A DNA stretch of 64,000 nucleotides from Oegoconia quadripuncta (GCA_949316235.1 OX438750.1:15440865-15504864); one strand, 5' to 3'. Positions 42,419-51,777 are shown, numbered from the stretch's first letter. Program-made: numbers and translations. Notes: generated by a model from the letters alone, not told the origin.

Positions 42419-42815
42419 AATAAATATCTTTGCACATACACACAGCGCCATCTAGTTCCACACTAAGCAACTAGGCTTGTATTATGAATATAAATGAAAT
42501 TTTCTAAAAGAGCAACCCTAGAGTTTCTTGCTCGTTCTACTCTGGGGAGTCAGCTTTGTGAATGAGCAATAAATTTAAACTATAATGTAATATTAATATT
42601 AATAGTGTCGTTTTCAAGTGATAATTTTATCCTATGAAATAAAATATTTTGATTGATAGATTGAATACCAGATGGCTGATAAACTACACAAATACATATA
42701 ACTCGGGTGCACATGTCCGTATTCATCATACAAACATATGCCCCTAGCGGGATTCGAACCCGCGACGTTTTGGTATAGCAGCAGAGTTTCTAACCACTAC
42801 ACCACACACACTACA
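42419..42815 (-). mobile_element. SINE-B, antisense, split by an insertion
   Basis: The left piece (TATCTTTGCACATACACACA to GGCTTGTATTATG) and right piece (ATACCAGATGGCTGATAAAC; GGGATTCGAACCCGCGACGT; CTAACCACTACACCACACAC) are collinear SINE-B. They are separated by about 182 bp at 42486-42667. The T-rich middle (ACATTTTTTTTTGTAAATAA) is deleted in the right piece. Confidence 0.78.
42486..42667 (+). mobile_element. Retro-type 3'-UTR insert in SINE-B
   Basis: AAAGAGCAACCCTAGAGTTT, CTTGCTCGTTCTACTCTGGG and GAGTCAGCTTTGTGAATGAG, ending TATGAAATAAAATATTTTGA and TTGATAGATTGA. It has a polyadenylation-like signal (AATAAA) and A/T tail; the complement of part of it is at 17490-17520. It is a 5'-truncated tail of an unidentified retroelement or retrocopy. 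Confidence 0.55.
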
Positions 42816-43624
42816 CAGTAATAAATAATATAATAAATTTTCATTTTCTGTAATGAAAAGAAAATCCTTTACGGTTGCATAATAGCAAATGTGTTACGCT
42901 ATATTTATGTAGAGACCCCTCTCATGTCTCATCTAATTCAAAATTAAATCCAAACAACCATGCACATGACCGTGTTGTTCCAGGTGTAGCAAGAGCACGA
43001 GACCTAACTCGTTTCTTCCCATACAGTCGCAAAAGGCTCCTAAGCGAACGTCAGCAGAACTAGCCTTACTATAAAAAAATTGCATTCGATCGCTAAAAAT
43101 TCGCCGTTGCGTTTCATCGCAAAGTTATATAGTAGGTACTATGAAGTAATATAGTATAGATAATATGTATGCGCGTATTATAATATAGTTTAATTAATAA
43201 TTAATACATAAAACTGTATATTAGGTCCTTATCTATGAAGTTGGCGTTTTGTATGACTGTTTTCTCCATACAAACATTTTTGATTTTTTTGGGAACGGCA
43301 AATCCAAATTTAGCTAACTTTGTGTGTATTATCGGATAACATTAAGTTAAGTATAGGCAGGGTTGATTTTTAAAAGTAACCGCTTTATAAAAGTTTCAGC
43401 GAATGTAAGAAATGATTATGGGAAGCACATGAAAAGAGCTCTGTTCAAATTTTTTTTATTATGTGATTTAGGCTAGAAATTAAAAAATAATTCATGTGAA
43501 ACCTTAAAATAATATTCCATTTTCCAAATAAAAAACAAATTTGGATATAGTTTTGAAAATCGCAGGAATTGGTACATATGATTAACGAAGAAAAAAAACT
43601 CCAATTTCATAGGTAAAGACCCAA
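42816..43624. other. Intergenic DNA, nothing recognised
   Basis: The short frame at 42875-43063 (GVARARDLTRFFPYSRKRLL) has no recognised domain. Confidence 0.4.
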
Positions 43625-43742
43625 TATAAATACCACGCACCGGAAGAGGCCTCCCACGAGGTGGACGGACTAGAAGTGGACAGCACAGGACCGATTGTTT
43701 TGTCCAGCAGTGGACGTCTTTCAGCTGATATGATGATGATGA
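43625..43742 (+). pseudogene. RTE-like LINE 3' end fragment
   Basis: CGCACCGGAAGAGGCCTCCC, AGGTGGACGGACTAGAAGTG and GTCCAGCAGTGGACGTCTTT, then CAGCTGATATGATGATGATG. The CAGCAGTGGACGTC phrase followed by a GAT-repeat tail is typical of RTE-like 3' ends. Overlapping minus frames are shadows. Confidence 0.55.
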
Positions 43743-43904
43743 CATATAACATACCAAATAAATAATATAAGCACATCATATTACCATAGCTACCTACTTT
43801 ATACTTTTCACAGCACGAATAAAAAAAAATAGTCAAATCATGTTAAAAGTAATTAAAATGTATCTTGTTTATTTGTTTTCAAATTTAGAATTCGAAATTA
43901 ATAA

Positions 43905-44045
43905 ACAATTATAATCAATGAATATATTTCGGACACTTACACCAATCAACCAGTCCCAAACTAAGCAAAACTTGATGGATACTAGATAACGGATAAACAT
44001 ACATAAATATTTATATAAACATCCACGACTCGAAAATAAACCTGG
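43905..44045 (-). mobile_element. SINE-C fragment, antisense
   Basis: ATATTTCGGACACTTACACC, CCAGTCCCAAACTAAGC and ATAACGGATAAACATACATA, then AAACATCCACGACTCGAAAA: the 3' two-thirds of SINE-C without the tRNA-like head. Confidence 0.62.
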
Positions 44046-44271
44046 TTACCTGAACACACGTCTCCTGATTTTGATTAAAATAAATAAATAAAAATTACCT
44101 GTCGTTATAATTATTTCGTTTCATTATCCTAGTAGTAGTACCTACCTATACCTACTTATTTATATACAATATAATATATATATATATATATCTAAATATA
44201 TAAAGGAAGAAGCTGACTGACTGACTGACTGACTGACTGACATATCAACGCACAGGCCAAACCGCTGGATC

Positions 44272-44633
44272 TAGAGTTTCCAAATTTGGCACGTAGGTTG
44301 CTTACGAGGTCTAGGGGAGCACTAAGAAAGGATTTTTCAAAATTCACCCTTTAAGGGGGTGAAACAGGGGTGGGAAGTTTGTATGAAGAAACAGTATAAC
44401 TTGGACATTTCGACTATTTTCGACTCGAAACTTCGCAAGAGTACTCCTAGAAACAAATAAGCTAATACGTGTTTTGAGATTTTTCGAAAAACAACCCCCT
44501 GGGTTGTGAAATGGGGGTTAAAACCGTAAAATCGATATTGGTGTCGTTATTTAGGTTTTATGGGATGTTGATTTTGAAAATGACATTTATTTTAAGTTAA
44601 CCCTCTAGGGTTGAGATAGGGGTGGGGGTTGAT
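44272..44633 (+). repeat. Helitron internal duplicate, copy A (left part)
   Basis: TTTCCAAATTTGGCACGTAG to GGGGTGGGGGTTGAT; nearly identical to 46921-47281. The block continues after the retro-insertion at 46078-46193. Its distal part is built of about 100-bp sub-repeats (ATTGGTGTCGTTATTTAGGT; GGGATGTTGATTATGAAAAT) that also fill 46194-46460. Confidence 0.85.
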
Positions 44634-45106
44634 GGGGTGCGATGTCAGACAACCTCCTCGTGTGCCTGATGGCTACTTGTCCCCCTGGATACGTCTGGGG
44701 GGAACGGTAGTCGTTGGGCCGGTGCACCCTGGGCATCGGTCAACAACTTCCCTTTTAAGGGTTCTTGTTGGCCGATGGCGAATAGTCTGACACCGGGGGG
44801 CTCCTCCGCGTGTCCCTCTGGTTTAGCAGAGGGCACTGCGGATGGAGCAGGAGACGCTCCCCTCCTAGCGGGGGAGTAAGGGTGGGCTCGGTGTGCACTC
44901 GCACTGCCGCCGAGCAGGCCTGGGGAGGAGGTTGGGGGGGACCTCCTACCCCTTGCCACCGCCGGGCTCGTAATCCGGGACCGCGGCTTTCAGCTGCAGT
45001 CCGGGACCGAGGGTCTTGGCCTAACCGCCCGGACCGCGAGGAAGGAAAACCTCTATAAAAAACCAGCCCAAGTCTCGGCTCCGAGGCCCGCCTCGGCGCC
45101 GAGATG

Positions 45107-45158
45107 CCCTCGTCGTCCCACTCCCGAAAATTCGTTTTCGGGAGTGGAACGACGAGGG
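45107..45158. other. Strongest hairpin of the insert
   Basis: CCCTCGTCGT, 2-nt mismatch, CACTCCCGAAAA, loop TTCG, TTTTCGGGAGTG, 2-nt mismatch, ACGACGAGGG: 22 perfect pairs with a symmetric internal loop. It is the best-formed structure in the window. Confidence 0.9.
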
Positions 45159-45676
45159 ATGGTGGAGGGCGAAGTCCACCACAGCGGGCTGCGGCGAGGA
45201 AGCGGCGCTCCCTGAGGAATGCCCATATGTCCATATGGGCAGGGGACGCCGCGGAATCGTCTGCAGCACGTGGGCGACCTCTCCTCTACGACTGCAGCTA
45301 AGGCTGCGGCCGTCGACGAGAGGTCGTGGGAAGCGGCCCCCCCCCCCCCTCTGTTCGGGGGGGGGGGGAAACGGCGGGAGGTTTGGGGGGCGGTGTCCCT
45401 TATCGCCGCCTCTCCGGGCGTCCCGCTGTTGCAGGCCGCTATGGTAGGGGACGACCTCTCTGTTGAGAGGTCGTAGCCGTGCGGGACGGCCACTCTTTGC
45501 CGCCCGCAGCTAGTTTGTCGTCCGAGCTGCGGGCGCCAAGGAGAGGCCGTGGAAAGCGGTCCTCTCTTTCTGCGAGAAATTACTACCTCGCAGAGCGAGG
45601 GGAGACACAGCCGCACGGGGGGCACGGAGGAGAGCTTATCTTCAATGATAGGCAATCCTCTGCCCCCCCCTACCCT

Positions 45677-45764
45677 GCGGGGCCGTGGGTGGCGATCCGG
45701 GGGGATCACCACCCACACATAGGCCCCGCGAGAAGGCGCGCGCGGTGTTTTCCGCGCGCCTTCT
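45677..45764. other. Two adjacent compound hairpins
   Basis: 45677-45729: GCGGGGCC, GTGGGTGG and GATCC pair with their complements in order. 45731-45764: AGAAGGCGCGCGCGG pairs with CCGCGCGCCTTCT around TGTTTT. They are separated by a single base. Confidence 0.88.
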
Positions 45765-46020
45765 AGAGGTGGCTGGACCAGGCGATTCCTCCCTGCTCCA
45801 GCCCAGAGGTGGGCCTGCCGCCGCTTTTGTCCTGGCGGCGGGCACCGCGCTGGCGTGGCTGCGGACGAATACCAGATGGTACCCGCGGCCACGCCGTCAA
45901 CGGCGCGCGCGAGGGAACACCCAGGAGTTTTTAGTCGGTAGGCCGGCACCTTCTGTGCCGGAGTCCGACATAATCCGTCCCCCTCCCCCGAGGAGGTGGA
46001 TAAGCATGAGCGTTTCTCCT

Positions 46021-46065
<45 letters not shown>

Positions 46066-46077
46066 GTGGGGGTTGAT

Positions 46078-46460
46078 ACCAAAAAAGTCAATATTGGTGT
46101 CATTATTTAGGTTTTTTGGGACGTTGATTACGAAAATGCCATTTGTTTTGAAGCTAACCTCTTGGGGTTAGAGAATGCGATAAGGGTGAGTTGAGATTTT
46201 TCGAAAAACAGCCCCCTGGGGTGTGAAATGGGGGTTGAAACCATAAAATCGATATTGGTGTCGTTATTTAGGTTTTTTGGGATGTTGATTATGAAAATGA
46301 CATTTATTTTAAGCCAACCCTCTAGGGGTGAGATAGGGGTGGGGGATGATACCAAAAAAGTCTATATTGGTGTCGTTATTTAGGTTTTTTGGGACGTTGA
46401 TTGCGAAAATGACATTTATTTTGAAGCTAACCCCTTACGGGTTGCGATAGTGGTAGGGGT
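46078..46460 (+). repeat. Helitron internal sub-repeats after the insertion
   Basis: 46078-46193 completes duplicate copy A. 46194-46460 then holds further units of the same 100-bp-scale phrase (TACCAAAAAAGTCTATATTG; GGACGTTGATTGCGAAAATG; GAAGCTAACCCCTTACGGGT). Confidence 0.75.
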
Positions 46461-46496
46461 TAAAATCACAAATTCAAATTGGTTTCGAAGTCGAAG

Positions 46497-46912
46497 AGTC
46501 AAAGTCTCAAATTCGAAGGCTCAAAGTCGAAGGCTGAAAGTCGAAGGCTCAAAGTCGAAGGCTAAAAGTCGAAGACTCAAAGTCGAAGACTCAAAGTCGA
46601 AAGCTCAAAGTCGAAGGCTCAAAGTCGAAGGCTTAAAATCGAAGGCTCAAAGACGAAGGCTCAAAGTCGAAGGCTCAAAGTCGAAGACTCAAAGTCGAAG
46701 ACTCAAAGTCGAAAAGTAAAATTCATAGTCAAAGTCATGTCAAAGTCATAGTCAAAGTCATAGTCAAAGTCATAGTCAAAGTCATAGTCATAGGCAAAGT
46801 CATAGTCAAAGTCATAGTCATAGTCAAAGTCAAAGTCGTAGTCAATGTCATAGTCGAAGTCATAGTCAAAGTCATAGTTAAAGTTTTAGTCAAAGTCATA
46901 GTCATAGTCAAA
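46497..46912. repeat. Two-stage phrase array
   Basis: 46497-46718: a 15-bp phrase TCAAAGTCGAAGGCT repeated about 14 times with small changes. 46725-46912: a shorter phrase, TCAAAGTCATAG and its 6-bp halves, repeated. Both share TCAAAGTC, so the second could derive from the first. The long frames across it on both strands (lysine/serine/arginine-rich, or threonine/leucine/methionine-rich) are repeat translations. Confidence 0.85.
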
Positions 46913-46920
46913 GGGGTGAA

Positions 46921-47397
46921 TAGAATTTCCAAATTTGGCACGTAGGTTCCTTACGAGGTCTAGGGGAGCACTAAGAAAGGATTTTTCAAAATTCACCCTT
47001 TAAGGGGGTGAAACAGGAGTGGGAAGTTTGTATGAAGAAACAGTATAACTTGGACATTTCGACTATTTTCGACTCGAAACTTCGCAAGAGTACTCCTAGG
47101 AACAAATAAGCTAATACGTGTTTTGAGATTTTTCGAATTCAACCCCCTGGGTTGTGAAATGGGGGTTAAAACCATAAAATCGATATTGGTGTCGTTATTT
47201 AGGTTTTATGGGATGTTGATTATGAAAATGACATTTATTTTAAGTTAACCCTCTAGGGTTGAGATAGGGGTGGGGGTTGATACCAAAAAAGTCAATATTG
47301 GTGTCATTATTTAGGTTTTTTGGGACGTTGATTACGAAAATGCCATTTGTTTTGAAGCTAACCCCTTGGGGTTAGAGAATGAGATAAGGGTGAGTTG
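46921..47397 (+). repeat. Helitron internal duplicate, copy B
   Basis: The intact sister of 44272-46193. It preserves the single, uninterrupted target GGGGTGGGGGTTGAT at 47267-47281, proving that the retro-insertion in copy A is later than, or independent of, the duplication. Confidence 0.85.
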
Positions 47398-47850
47398 AAC
47401 ACTTTGAACCCACCGGGTATGCCATATCACAGACTTTTACTACGTGTGGGTGCACCTGTTATGTTATTGAGAAATTTAAAGCCACCCAAACTTTGTAACG
47501 GTACTAGGTTGCAAGTCAAGGTTTTGCACCGGAACGTAGTAGAGGCCACTATTTTAACAGGACCTGCTCAGGGAGAAACAGTGTTTGTACCGCGTATTCC
47601 ATTAATACCAAATGATCTTCCCTTTGAATTCAAAAGGCTTCAGTTTCCACTAAAGGTCTGTTTTGCCATGACAATAAATAAGTCGCAGGGGCAAACTCTC
47701 AAATTCGCCGGAGTAGACCTACGACAGGACTGTTTCTCTCACGGTCAGTTCTATGTGGCAGGCTCACGTGTAAGTTCACCTCAAAGTTTGGTTCTATTGC
47801 TACCACCTTCAAACATGGCAAAAAATGTTGTTTATAAGGAAGTACTTTAA
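47395..47850 (+). pseudogene. Helitron helicase, C-terminal fragment
   Basis: Residues from 47395: VGAPVMLLRNL (18-28), CNGTRL (34-39), FAMTINKSQGQT (90-101) and QFYVAGSRV (118-126), ending at a stop after YKEVL. These are the last conserved motifs of the PIF1-like helicase of Helitrons, which unwinds DNA during rolling-circle transfer. The opening TTG is not a real start; the first ATG is at 47419. The Walker motifs and Rep domain are missing, so this is a remnant, but it has no internal stop over 151 codons. Confidence 0.85.
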
Positions 47851-48102
47851 TAAATATAAACCAGAATTTTTCAGAAAGGTCTTTTAATGGATCCCTGTCT
47901 TAATTCATTTACCTGGCAAAACATCAACATGGTTCCACATACTTGTTATCTGCCCAGGGTCTTTTCCTGTTTGAGATAAACTCTACATGGTAATTTTTCT
48001 GCTGAATGTATTCCCGTGGGAAAGTAATAAAGTGTTGATTCATGTAGTCTACGCGGACGAAGTCGCGGGCAGCTGCTAGTACAATATAAAATATAAACAT
48101 AA

Positions 48103-48408
48103 TCTATACATATTAATAAAATTGTAGTGTCTGTCTGTAATATTCGAATTTAATTTTTATTTTTAGTTTTTTGCGTTATTTATACTACACCTAAACCGAA
48201 TCTACTGAACCGATTGGGATGAGACATGTTTTCCTGTGTAATATAGGCTGTTTTATTATGTTACATTAAACAGGGGCTTAGCAATGGGAGAAAAACTTTG
48301 ACATGTCAGTGGCATCGGTAATCTAATCACTTTAAGAAAGAGGGACTGAGGAATATCTTTTATTTATATTATATGCAGCCTGAGTAACACCAGGAACAGG
48401 TCAGCTAG
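48103..48408 (+). mobile_element. Small non-autonomous Helitron
   Basis: A|TCTATACATATTAATAAAAT at 48103 and AGGAACAGGTCAGCTAG|T ending 48408: 306 bp with the A-T insertion-site rule satisfied. CTACTGAACCGATTGGGATG lies within. It sits 24 bp after the large Helitron, same strand. Confidence 0.68.
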
Positions 48409-48535
48409 TATAAAATATATATATATATATATATAATATCGATACAATATAGATATTTCTATCATAACATCACTATTCATATTGCCATAGAAAGTAACTT
48501 TATTAAAATGTTGGTTATTTATCGTAGGTACTTAA

Positions 48536-48592
48536 AAAAAAAATACTGCATATAAATGCAGTATTTTGTTGAGTCCATAAGGACTCAATTTG
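48536..48592. repeat. Two small tandem hairpins
   Basis: AAAATACTGCAT-ATAA-ATGCAGTATTTT and then TTGAGTCC-ATAA-GGACTCAA. The two stems are unrelated in sequence but share the same ATAA loop. Confidence 0.75.
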
Positions 48593-48774
48593 TCTTGGAT
48601 GAATTTAATGGAAATTATATGGGATAAAGGAAAAAAATTAGGCAGTTGTCGTATTTTTTATACCTCGCATTTAAAAGTTAATTTTTGCGTAAAATGCGCA
48701 GTTACATTCTACAGGAGCTGTCATCGAGAAAATAAAGAAATGGAAATAGTATAATAAGTAAGGTGTCACTGACT

Positions 48775-48965
48775 GATTGCAGTTAGGGAGTGAAAGTTCT
48801 AGAGTGGAGACCACGCTCCGGGGAGGGTCCATCACGATGACCTGATAAAGGTCGCGGAAAGTCACTATATGCAGGCTGCTTCCAATCGGTCCATTTGGAA
48901 ATGTATAGGGTGACCAATGTCCAGCACAGGATGTCCTGTGGCTGATATAACGATGATGAATATCT
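48775..48965 (+). pseudogene. RTE-like LINE 3' end fragment
   Basis: GTGGAGACCACGCTCCGGGG, ATGACCTGATAAAGGTCGCG, GTCACTATATGCAGGCTGCT and GTCCTGTGGCTGATATAACG, then ATGATGAA: the same order as the fragment at 14885. Frames are broken; overlapping minus frame is a shadow. Confidence 0.58.
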
Positions 48966-49559
48966 AAGTTCCTGAGCAAGATACTGGTTGCGTCCGAAAT
49001 ATTAGTTTTTTCTACTTCAAAGCTATAGGTTGTGTAGGTATACACCGTTCATTACATTTCATTTATATGAAAAGTATTGAATATTGAAAAACGGCTACAA
49101 ATAAGTAATTGTTGATAAAAAAACACAACGCTTATCTCAAAATTAACAAGTGCATAAAATCCTTTTTAGCAATATCTCAATGAGCACAATAGTAAATATT
49201 ATGGGAGTAGGAATAAAATTTCGGACATATCCAGTTTCTTTGTTAGAAAGTTATTAATATTATGTCAATGATGCAGTTTCAATATAGATAAATACATTTT
49301 AAACCACAGAGCAAATCGTCTAAAATCATTTGAAAATCACTTATCGTTTTCAACCTGTATAAATAAAATACGAAAATATTGCTCATTAAAATACCTAGTG
49401 TTATTCCGTGTATTATATGTATGCTATACTTTATATTCGTATGTATTGAAATATATACTTATTTATGTATTTATGTACTTATTAGTATGTAGTTACATTT
49501 ATATTCAGTTAGGTTTTTTTATCTATCATATTTATCCATTTTTTTAGATTGTGCACGTC
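48966..49559. other. AT-rich DNA, nothing recognised
   Basis: No supported features. Confidence 0.4.
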
Positions 49560-49705
49560 TTATCTGCCTCTTCCAGTCATATCTCTCTTTCGTAGGTCTG
49601 CTGGAAGAAATTTCATTGTAGAAATAAGCAGAACCTGTTGTGTCGTCTCTATTATGTTGTATCTGTATGTTTTTTTCTTGTGTGCAATAAATGATAAATA
49701 AATAA
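49560..49705 (+). repeat. Rep-T 3' tail
   Basis: GGTCTGCTGGAAGAAATTTC, then TTTTTTTCTTGTGTGCAATA and AATGATAAATAAATAAAA. The same order as 58265-58420. Confidence 0.6.
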
Positions 49706-50758
49706 AAGTACCTACACAGAATGCAGTTTTTAAGAATACCTATGAATATATTTTCCGCAAAAAAAGCAGGATAGGTCATATAGCATAACGAGATGTAGTA
49801 GCTACATAACCGTATAGATGTTATATAGTAGTAGCAGCTACCAGTCGAAAGCTGGCTACCGAGAACAGCGGCCGACTGGTATACGCGCGGGCGTTTCCCG
49901 CCGCGTTACGAACTTCGCGTATTTTCGAATTCGGAATTCCAATTTCAAATACTGGTATTGCCTGCGGCATTTTAAAGGTATCAGTGTGTTTTGTTTTTTT
50001 TTTTAATTTCATTAATTGTATCAACAGTGAATTTAAATAAAATGTAAACTTTTGATAATGATTTAGGAGTTGAATGTAAACGTAGAATTGCAAATACAAA
50101 TGAAATTTTGTGGAAGTGTTTTTGTGCTTATGTGAACCGCAAATTATTTCTTCTGGGAAAGCTAACAAGTAAGTTAATTACTCATAAGTAGCTTATATTC
50201 CGATTTACAGTGTTTTCGACGCTTCAAATAACGTTTATTTACAATAATTATTGTCATAAAAAAGAAATTAGCGAAACATTTATAGAGCATTCAATATTGT
50301 TCAAAAAAAAAAATTAAAACTAAAGATCGAAGAGCACCGATTTTCAATTTACTTATACATAGATTTTATTTTAAAAATAATATAGAAAAGCTCGATTCTA
50401 AATTAATTAAAGTCAAATAATACGACGATGACATTTTTCCTCAAAGGAATTCCTCTAAGCCTTTTTCTAAATCCTGCATTTTGCGGATAAAATATTCTGA
50501 AACTTTTTTATTAAACATTCTTCTTTCTAAACGTTTACATATATAATTGACTTTTGTAGAGACCCAAATATTGTACCTACAGATATGTAATTAATGATAA
50601 TCATGTAAACTAAGATATCCCTTTTTAACCCTCGACGAATAACTGGTATTATGTGTTTCATAGCGTTGTGTGTATGTGTGTCTAGTCTTTGTCCGGATAT
50701 ATTTCAGTATTGCGTGGCCTGAATTCCAATTAAATATATTAAAGACTAACCCCAAAAC
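49706..50758. other. Intergenic DNA, nothing recognised
   Basis: 49815-49945 is GC-richer (GCTACCAGTCGAAAGCTGGC; TACGCGCGGGCGTTTCCCGC) and may be a repeat scrap. No coding signal. Confidence 0.4.
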
Positions 50759-50804
50759 TAATTAAACCAAATTTAAAAATGAGTTTTTAAATTTGGTTTA
50801 ATTA
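50759..50804. repeat. Perfect 21-bp snapback
   Basis: TAATTAAACCAAATTTAAAA-A at 50759-50779, spacer TGAG, exact complement at 50784-50804. Confidence 0.85.
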
Positions 50805-50805
50805 A

Positions 50806-51003
50806 TTATCTGCATTTATCCGACTGGTCATAAATGCGAAAACATCGTGAGGAAATATGCATGCCTGAGAAATAAAAATACAAAGGCATGTGAAGTCCCC
50901 AACCCGCACTGGGCCAGCGTGGTGGACTATTTCCCATACTCCCTCATTATACGACGGGAGGCCTATATCCCTGCAGTGGGATGTTTACAGGATTTATGAT
51001 GAA
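50806..51003 (+). mobile_element. SINE-D, 3' part
   Basis: CTGCATTTATCCGACTGGTC, AGGCATGTGAAGTCCCCAAC, GGGCCAGCGTGGTGGACTAT and CTGCAGTGGGATGTTTACAG; matches 7617-7832. The head is missing. It begins directly after the snapback. Confidence 0.66.
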
Positions 51004-51049
51004 ATACATGATATAATTTGTTGAATATCAATTTACTTTGTCAGTTAGT

Positions 51050-51300
51050 ATGTACAAACTACTACCGCTTCGTAAAGGGAAATTATCTGTGACAAAAGAA
51101 GCGGCCAAAGAAACCCACAGGATCATTGTTCTTTTTTTTAAAATAAAATTATACTACTAATACAATTTTATAATTTTTGATTACTGCGCGAAGTACAACC
51201 AAGCGTTTTTGTCATTCAGTTAGTCACTAATTTTCTAATAACGCTTTATTTGTTAATGTTGTTTTGACATAGTCTCTAAATTTGTTTCTCATTTAAAGCA
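51050..51300 (+). repeat. Rep-Q copy
   Basis: AAAGGGAAATTATCTGTGAC, CCCACAGGATCATTGTTC, then TTAGTCACTAATTTTCTAAT and GTTGTTTTGACATAGTC; uninterrupted compared with 23385-23682. Confidence 0.62.
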
Positions 51301-51446
51301 AAAAGTGACGAGGGTGTCCTCTCCCTTTCGGTTATTAGGCATGTTTGATGAAAATCGGTGAAGCCACTTCGAAGATATATGTTTTTTGGTGTATTTAAAT
51401 GATATCACAGACTTTCGGGGTTATATTATTTCAAAAGATGAACCGT

Positions 51447-51777
51447 TAAGCCTCTGTGGCTCAATGTAAACAACATTGGTTTTACGATTCAAAGGTCGCG
51501 GGTTCGATCCCCAGCGGGGTACATGTTTAAGTACTCGGTTTGGTTGGTGGAAGGGAATTTAAATGTGGGCCTGGCTAGCTACCACCATCTTATCTAAATC
51601 TGCCGCCAAGCAGCAACGTTAATAGCATTGTTGTGTTTCTGTTGTCAGAGATAAGATAGCCAGTCCCACAAATGTGTTGGGGTTTCCGGGTCACTACGCT
51701 TCCACCTTCGACCTCATTTTCACTTAACATCAGGTGTGATTGAGGTCAAGTACGAACCCGTCGTGCATAAAAAAAAA
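51447..51777 (+). mobile_element. SINE-A, full length
   Basis: Head CCTCTGTGGCTCAATGTAAA, B-box GGTTCGATCCC, body, tail TACGAACCCGTCGTGCATAA. AACCGTTAA precedes it where AACCGCC is usual. Confidence 0.82.

Larger units (their letters stand above)
44634..46062 (+). mobile_element. A-tailed retro-insertion composed of stem-loops, unknown family
   Basis: 1429 bp, flanked by a perfect 15-bp duplication GGGGTGGGGGTTGAT (44619-44633, 46063-46077), ending in 39 A residues (46024-46062). It is very GC-rich inside AT-rich DNA. About twenty consecutive hairpins are visible. The strongest are 45107-45158 (10 + 12 bp, TTCG loop), 45677-45729 (8 + 8 + 5 bp), 45731-45764 (13 bp), 45852-45895 (13 bp with one G-T), 45501-45535 (11 bp), 45451-45474 (10 bp), 45275-45326 (9 bp), 45221-45240 (9 bp) and C13/G12 at 45337-45368. 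The A-tail and duplication show LINE-type insertion. No ORF has a known domain; the 298-residue minus frame and 141-residue plus frame reflect composition. It could be a long structured 3' UTR of an R1-type LINE or a retrocopied structured RNA. Confidence 0.82.
44191..48079 (+). mobile_element. Composite Helitron, 3.9 kb, non-autonomous
   Basis: Begins A|TCTAAATATATAAAGGAAGA and a (GACT)n run; ends GCGGACGAAGTCGCGGGCAG, then CTGCTAG|T, with a small stem-loop (48053-48070) just before CTAG. A|TC...CTRR|T with a 3' hairpin is the Helitron rule. Inside are a 477-bp duplicated non-coding block (44272-46193 and 46921-47397), a retro-insertion (44634-46062), a simple-phrase array (46497-46912) and a C-terminal helicase scrap (47395-47850). 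The Rep nuclease and helicase N-terminus are absent. Confidence 0.78.

Noticed and set aside
44168..44190. TA-repeat as a functional element
   Set aside because: Simple TA repeats flank many Helitrons as insertion sites; nothing more can be read from it.
45337..45368. C13/G12 runs as an assembly error
   Set aside because: Possible, but the runs fit the surrounding hairpin pattern and the flanks agree; only raw reads could settle their length.
45053..45949. A 298-residue minus-strand open frame in the GC-rich insert
   Set aside because: It is proline/arginine-rich without any domain, overlaps other frames on both strands, and runs through the hairpins. High GC content lowers stop frequency, which explains it.
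45685..46110. A 141-residue plus-strand frame ending in polylysine
   Set aside because: The polylysine is the A-tail of the insert and the frame crosses the target duplication; no domain.
46450..46941. Repeat-protein-like frames on both strands
   Set aside because: They translate the phrase array in the Helitron; codons follow the DNA period.
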